Under the pieces are notes generated by a model that saw only the letters and a program-made list of their open reading frames with translations, searched no databases and was not told the DNA's origin. A stretch of DNA of 64,000 nucleotides from Vespula vulgaris (taxonomy: Eukaryota; Arthropoda; Insecta; Hymenoptera; Vespidae), in NCBI RefSeq assembly GCF_905475345.1, contig NC_066601.1, positions 3,947,501-4,011,500 on the forward strand. Reading direction: 5' to 3'. Positions 62,224 to 64,000 of this stretch are shown here, one piece after another. The position numbers and the translations under genes were made by a program. Position 1 is the stretch's first letter. Every line of letters begins with the position of its first letter.

Positions 62224-62707
62224 GTATAAATATCGGCTCGAACTGTTCTATAAACATTTATTCATTTATAGATTTCTATAGAAATGAAAAAAGGAAAAGT
62301 TTCAAGGATTGAATTTATAAAAAGAAACTTCTCGTAATCTTTTTTTCAAGTATCATTTCAATGAACTCGTCGAACATGGAATTTATTGGACGCGAATAAC
62401 TACTTCTTCGTTTGTTCATCGATTTCCATTGGAATATTATTGCATTGTCGATGTAGAAACAGTGGATAAGTTATCGAGAGAATGCCAGTAGCAACGTGGA
62501 AGAACGTTCCGCAAGGTCGATCGAACACATGGTATTCGATCCTTCGAGTTTATTCGACCACTAACAAGTAGTACAAGTATCGCTTTGGTCAGATCTATTT
62601 CTCTACTATCTATCTCTTGAGGAGAAAGACGATAGTAACTAACGTGGTAACTAAATGGTAGGGATTGTATTTGCAATGGCGTGGAATGCAAAGCTAAGAC
62701 GGAAGAA

Positions 62708-62709
<2 letters not shown>

Positions 62710-62798
<89 letters not shown>
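62710..62798 (+). repeat. (GA)n microsatellite
   Basis: Two long GA blocks separated by one AAGACAAA interruption. Confidence 0.95.
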
Positions 62799-62799
<1 letters not shown>

Positions 62800-63191
62800 T
62801 TCGATGTTATATCAACAGAATTGTTAGTATCGTTGAATATCTGAGCGAATAACCGAATTAGTTGCAATTAAACGTGATACCAATCGTGTCCGAGCGACGA
62901 AACGTATCTATCCTCTGTACTCTGTAGCAAATTGCTTGGAAATTAAACTTCTCCCTACTCTCTATTTCTCTCTCTCTCGATCTCTCTCTCCCCCTCTCGC
63001 TCTCTTTCTCTCTCTCTCTTTCTTTCTCGTGGTCTAGCACGAATAAATCGCGTCTGCCACGCAGTAGCCGTACGCGAGCAGAGTTGATTTATAGTGACGT
63101 CTGTTATAATTCCATCTGTTCGTACTCCCATGGGCTCAGCAAGTTAGCATTTTATGCTATTTTCCTTCTCACTCCAACCTTCTCTTTCAAG

Positions 63192-63194
<3 letters not shown>

Positions 63195-63226
<32 letters not shown>
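63195..63226 (+). repeat. (CT)n microsatellite
   Basis: About 30 bp of CT. Confidence 0.9.
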
Positions 63227-63229
<3 letters not shown>

Positions 63230-63976
63230 TCTTTTCTACTTTTCTCAGAGGAATACTCCCTTTTCGAGCTCGACGCCATAAATCGCGTAATGATGATATC
63301 TATGAGCGTAATAGCTTTGTTCTAGTTTGAATTAACATATCGTTTATAGGAAGAGTCTCGTGATATTAATCAAAAGCATTTGACTTAATTAATCTGCTTT
63401 ATGACGAATTCAACTAATTACAATCGTGTGTTTTCATTGATAACAGTTAAACGCGGTCGATGGAATCGTTTCCTCTCGGTTTTTATTTGTTTCATGAATT
63501 TCCTTCGATTTTCATTGTGAAATTCTAATCGATGATTAAAAAAATATTTAACAATGTTATACGATTTGAAGGTAATAGTATTTGATAAGTAAAGTTATTA
63601 GATAAAGTAAAGTTATTAGATAAAAGTACGGACATTTGGTGTCGAATAATCAAGTTCGTGCTTGGTTGAACGATTTGTTAATGAACCTCTGGGAAAATTG
63701 CTTGGAGGTAAATGTATGAATGAAGGTATATGTAGATTAAGACGAAATTAGGAAATAATTGAAATTAAATCGAACGCTGTGTTGCCCGCGGCGTCTGTAG
63801 ATAGGTAGGTAGATAGATAGGTAATAGCGTACGCGAAAAACTTTTCTCGTAAACCGAAAAACAATTTCGAATTCGTTCAGAAAATCCGTAACATCGTGCG
63901 AATGGATCGATGTTTCCTTGTGAAAGCTTGGCTTAAATTTTCATCGCCTTTCAGTCTCTCGTCTACCTATCTATTT

Positions 63977-64000
63977 TCTTCTTCTTCTTCTTCTTCTTCT
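63977..64000 (+). repeat. (TTC)n array, cut by window edge
   Basis: Eight TTC units running into the right edge. Confidence 0.9.

Larger units (their letters stand above)
59650..63999. other. Noncoding stretch with many microsatellites
   Basis: No coding region was supported. A - strand donor-like site (ACAG|GTATGT) lies at 60,755 in a GC-richer patch (60,640-60,990). CT, GA and TA repeats are listed separately. Confidence 0.5.

Noticed and set aside
1..64000. CRISPR arrays, bacterial operons, viral genes, tRNAs, rRNAs and intact transposons
   Set aside because: None was seen. Repeats are simple-sequence or tandem types, and no cloverleaf, integrase, transposase or reverse transcriptase motif was recognised by reading.

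Overview
The window looks like insect nuclear DNA, most probably from an aculeate hymenopteran such as a bee. It is AT-rich and densely interspersed with GA, TA, GT, AAT and GAA microsatellites. It carries spliced genes with GT-AG introns, and insect gene families: a degenerin/ENaC 'pickpocket' channel and a long C2H2 zinc-finger protein. No bacterial, viral or organellar gene was seen, and no tRNA, rRNA or intact transposon was recognised. The species call is inference from base composition, repeat style and gene families.

Layout. 1 to about 10.9 kb has no convincing coding sequence. It is strongly purine-biased on the + strand (A-runs, GAAA, GAGA), with AATAAA signals at 10,599 and 10,879. 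It may be the long 3' UTR or downstream flank of a + strand gene lying off the left edge. At 11.69-11.99 kb is a compact, more GC-balanced island with an open frame and small hairpins but no recognised product. A near-perfect CTCF-type motif at 12,706 precedes a spliced + strand gene for a 1,333-residue multi-zinc-finger protein (coding exons 13,253-13,327 and 13,711-17,637). Its leader carries two overlapping short uORFs, and a polyadenylation signal lies at 17,696.

17.7-31.9 kb is mostly intergenic or intronic. It holds microsatellites, an 11-bp tandem array at 31.06 kb, a 48-codon ORF at 18,888, a splice-flanked 57-nt candidate microexon at 24,976 and a TATA box inside an inverted repeat at 29,788.

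32.0-37.8 kb holds a complete - strand DEG/ENaC channel gene. Its seven coding exons join in frame at every junction to give 528 residues, with an AATAAA 61 nt past the stop. About 0.9 kb from its start, a + strand TATA box (38,622) with a downstream splice donor (38,704) suggests a divergent transcription unit.

37.8-64 kb is mainly noncoding, with GC-richer patches, many microsatellites and several isolated splice-flanked candidate exons. On the - strand, exon or donor signals lie at 60,756, 55,913-55,750, 44,431-44,282, 41,692 and 41,486. On the + strand there is a possible terminal coding exon at 59,364-59,642. These may be exons of large-intron or noncoding transcripts, or chance. The two firm genes, a probable nuclear DNA-binding factor and a plasma-membrane cation channel, show no evident functional link.
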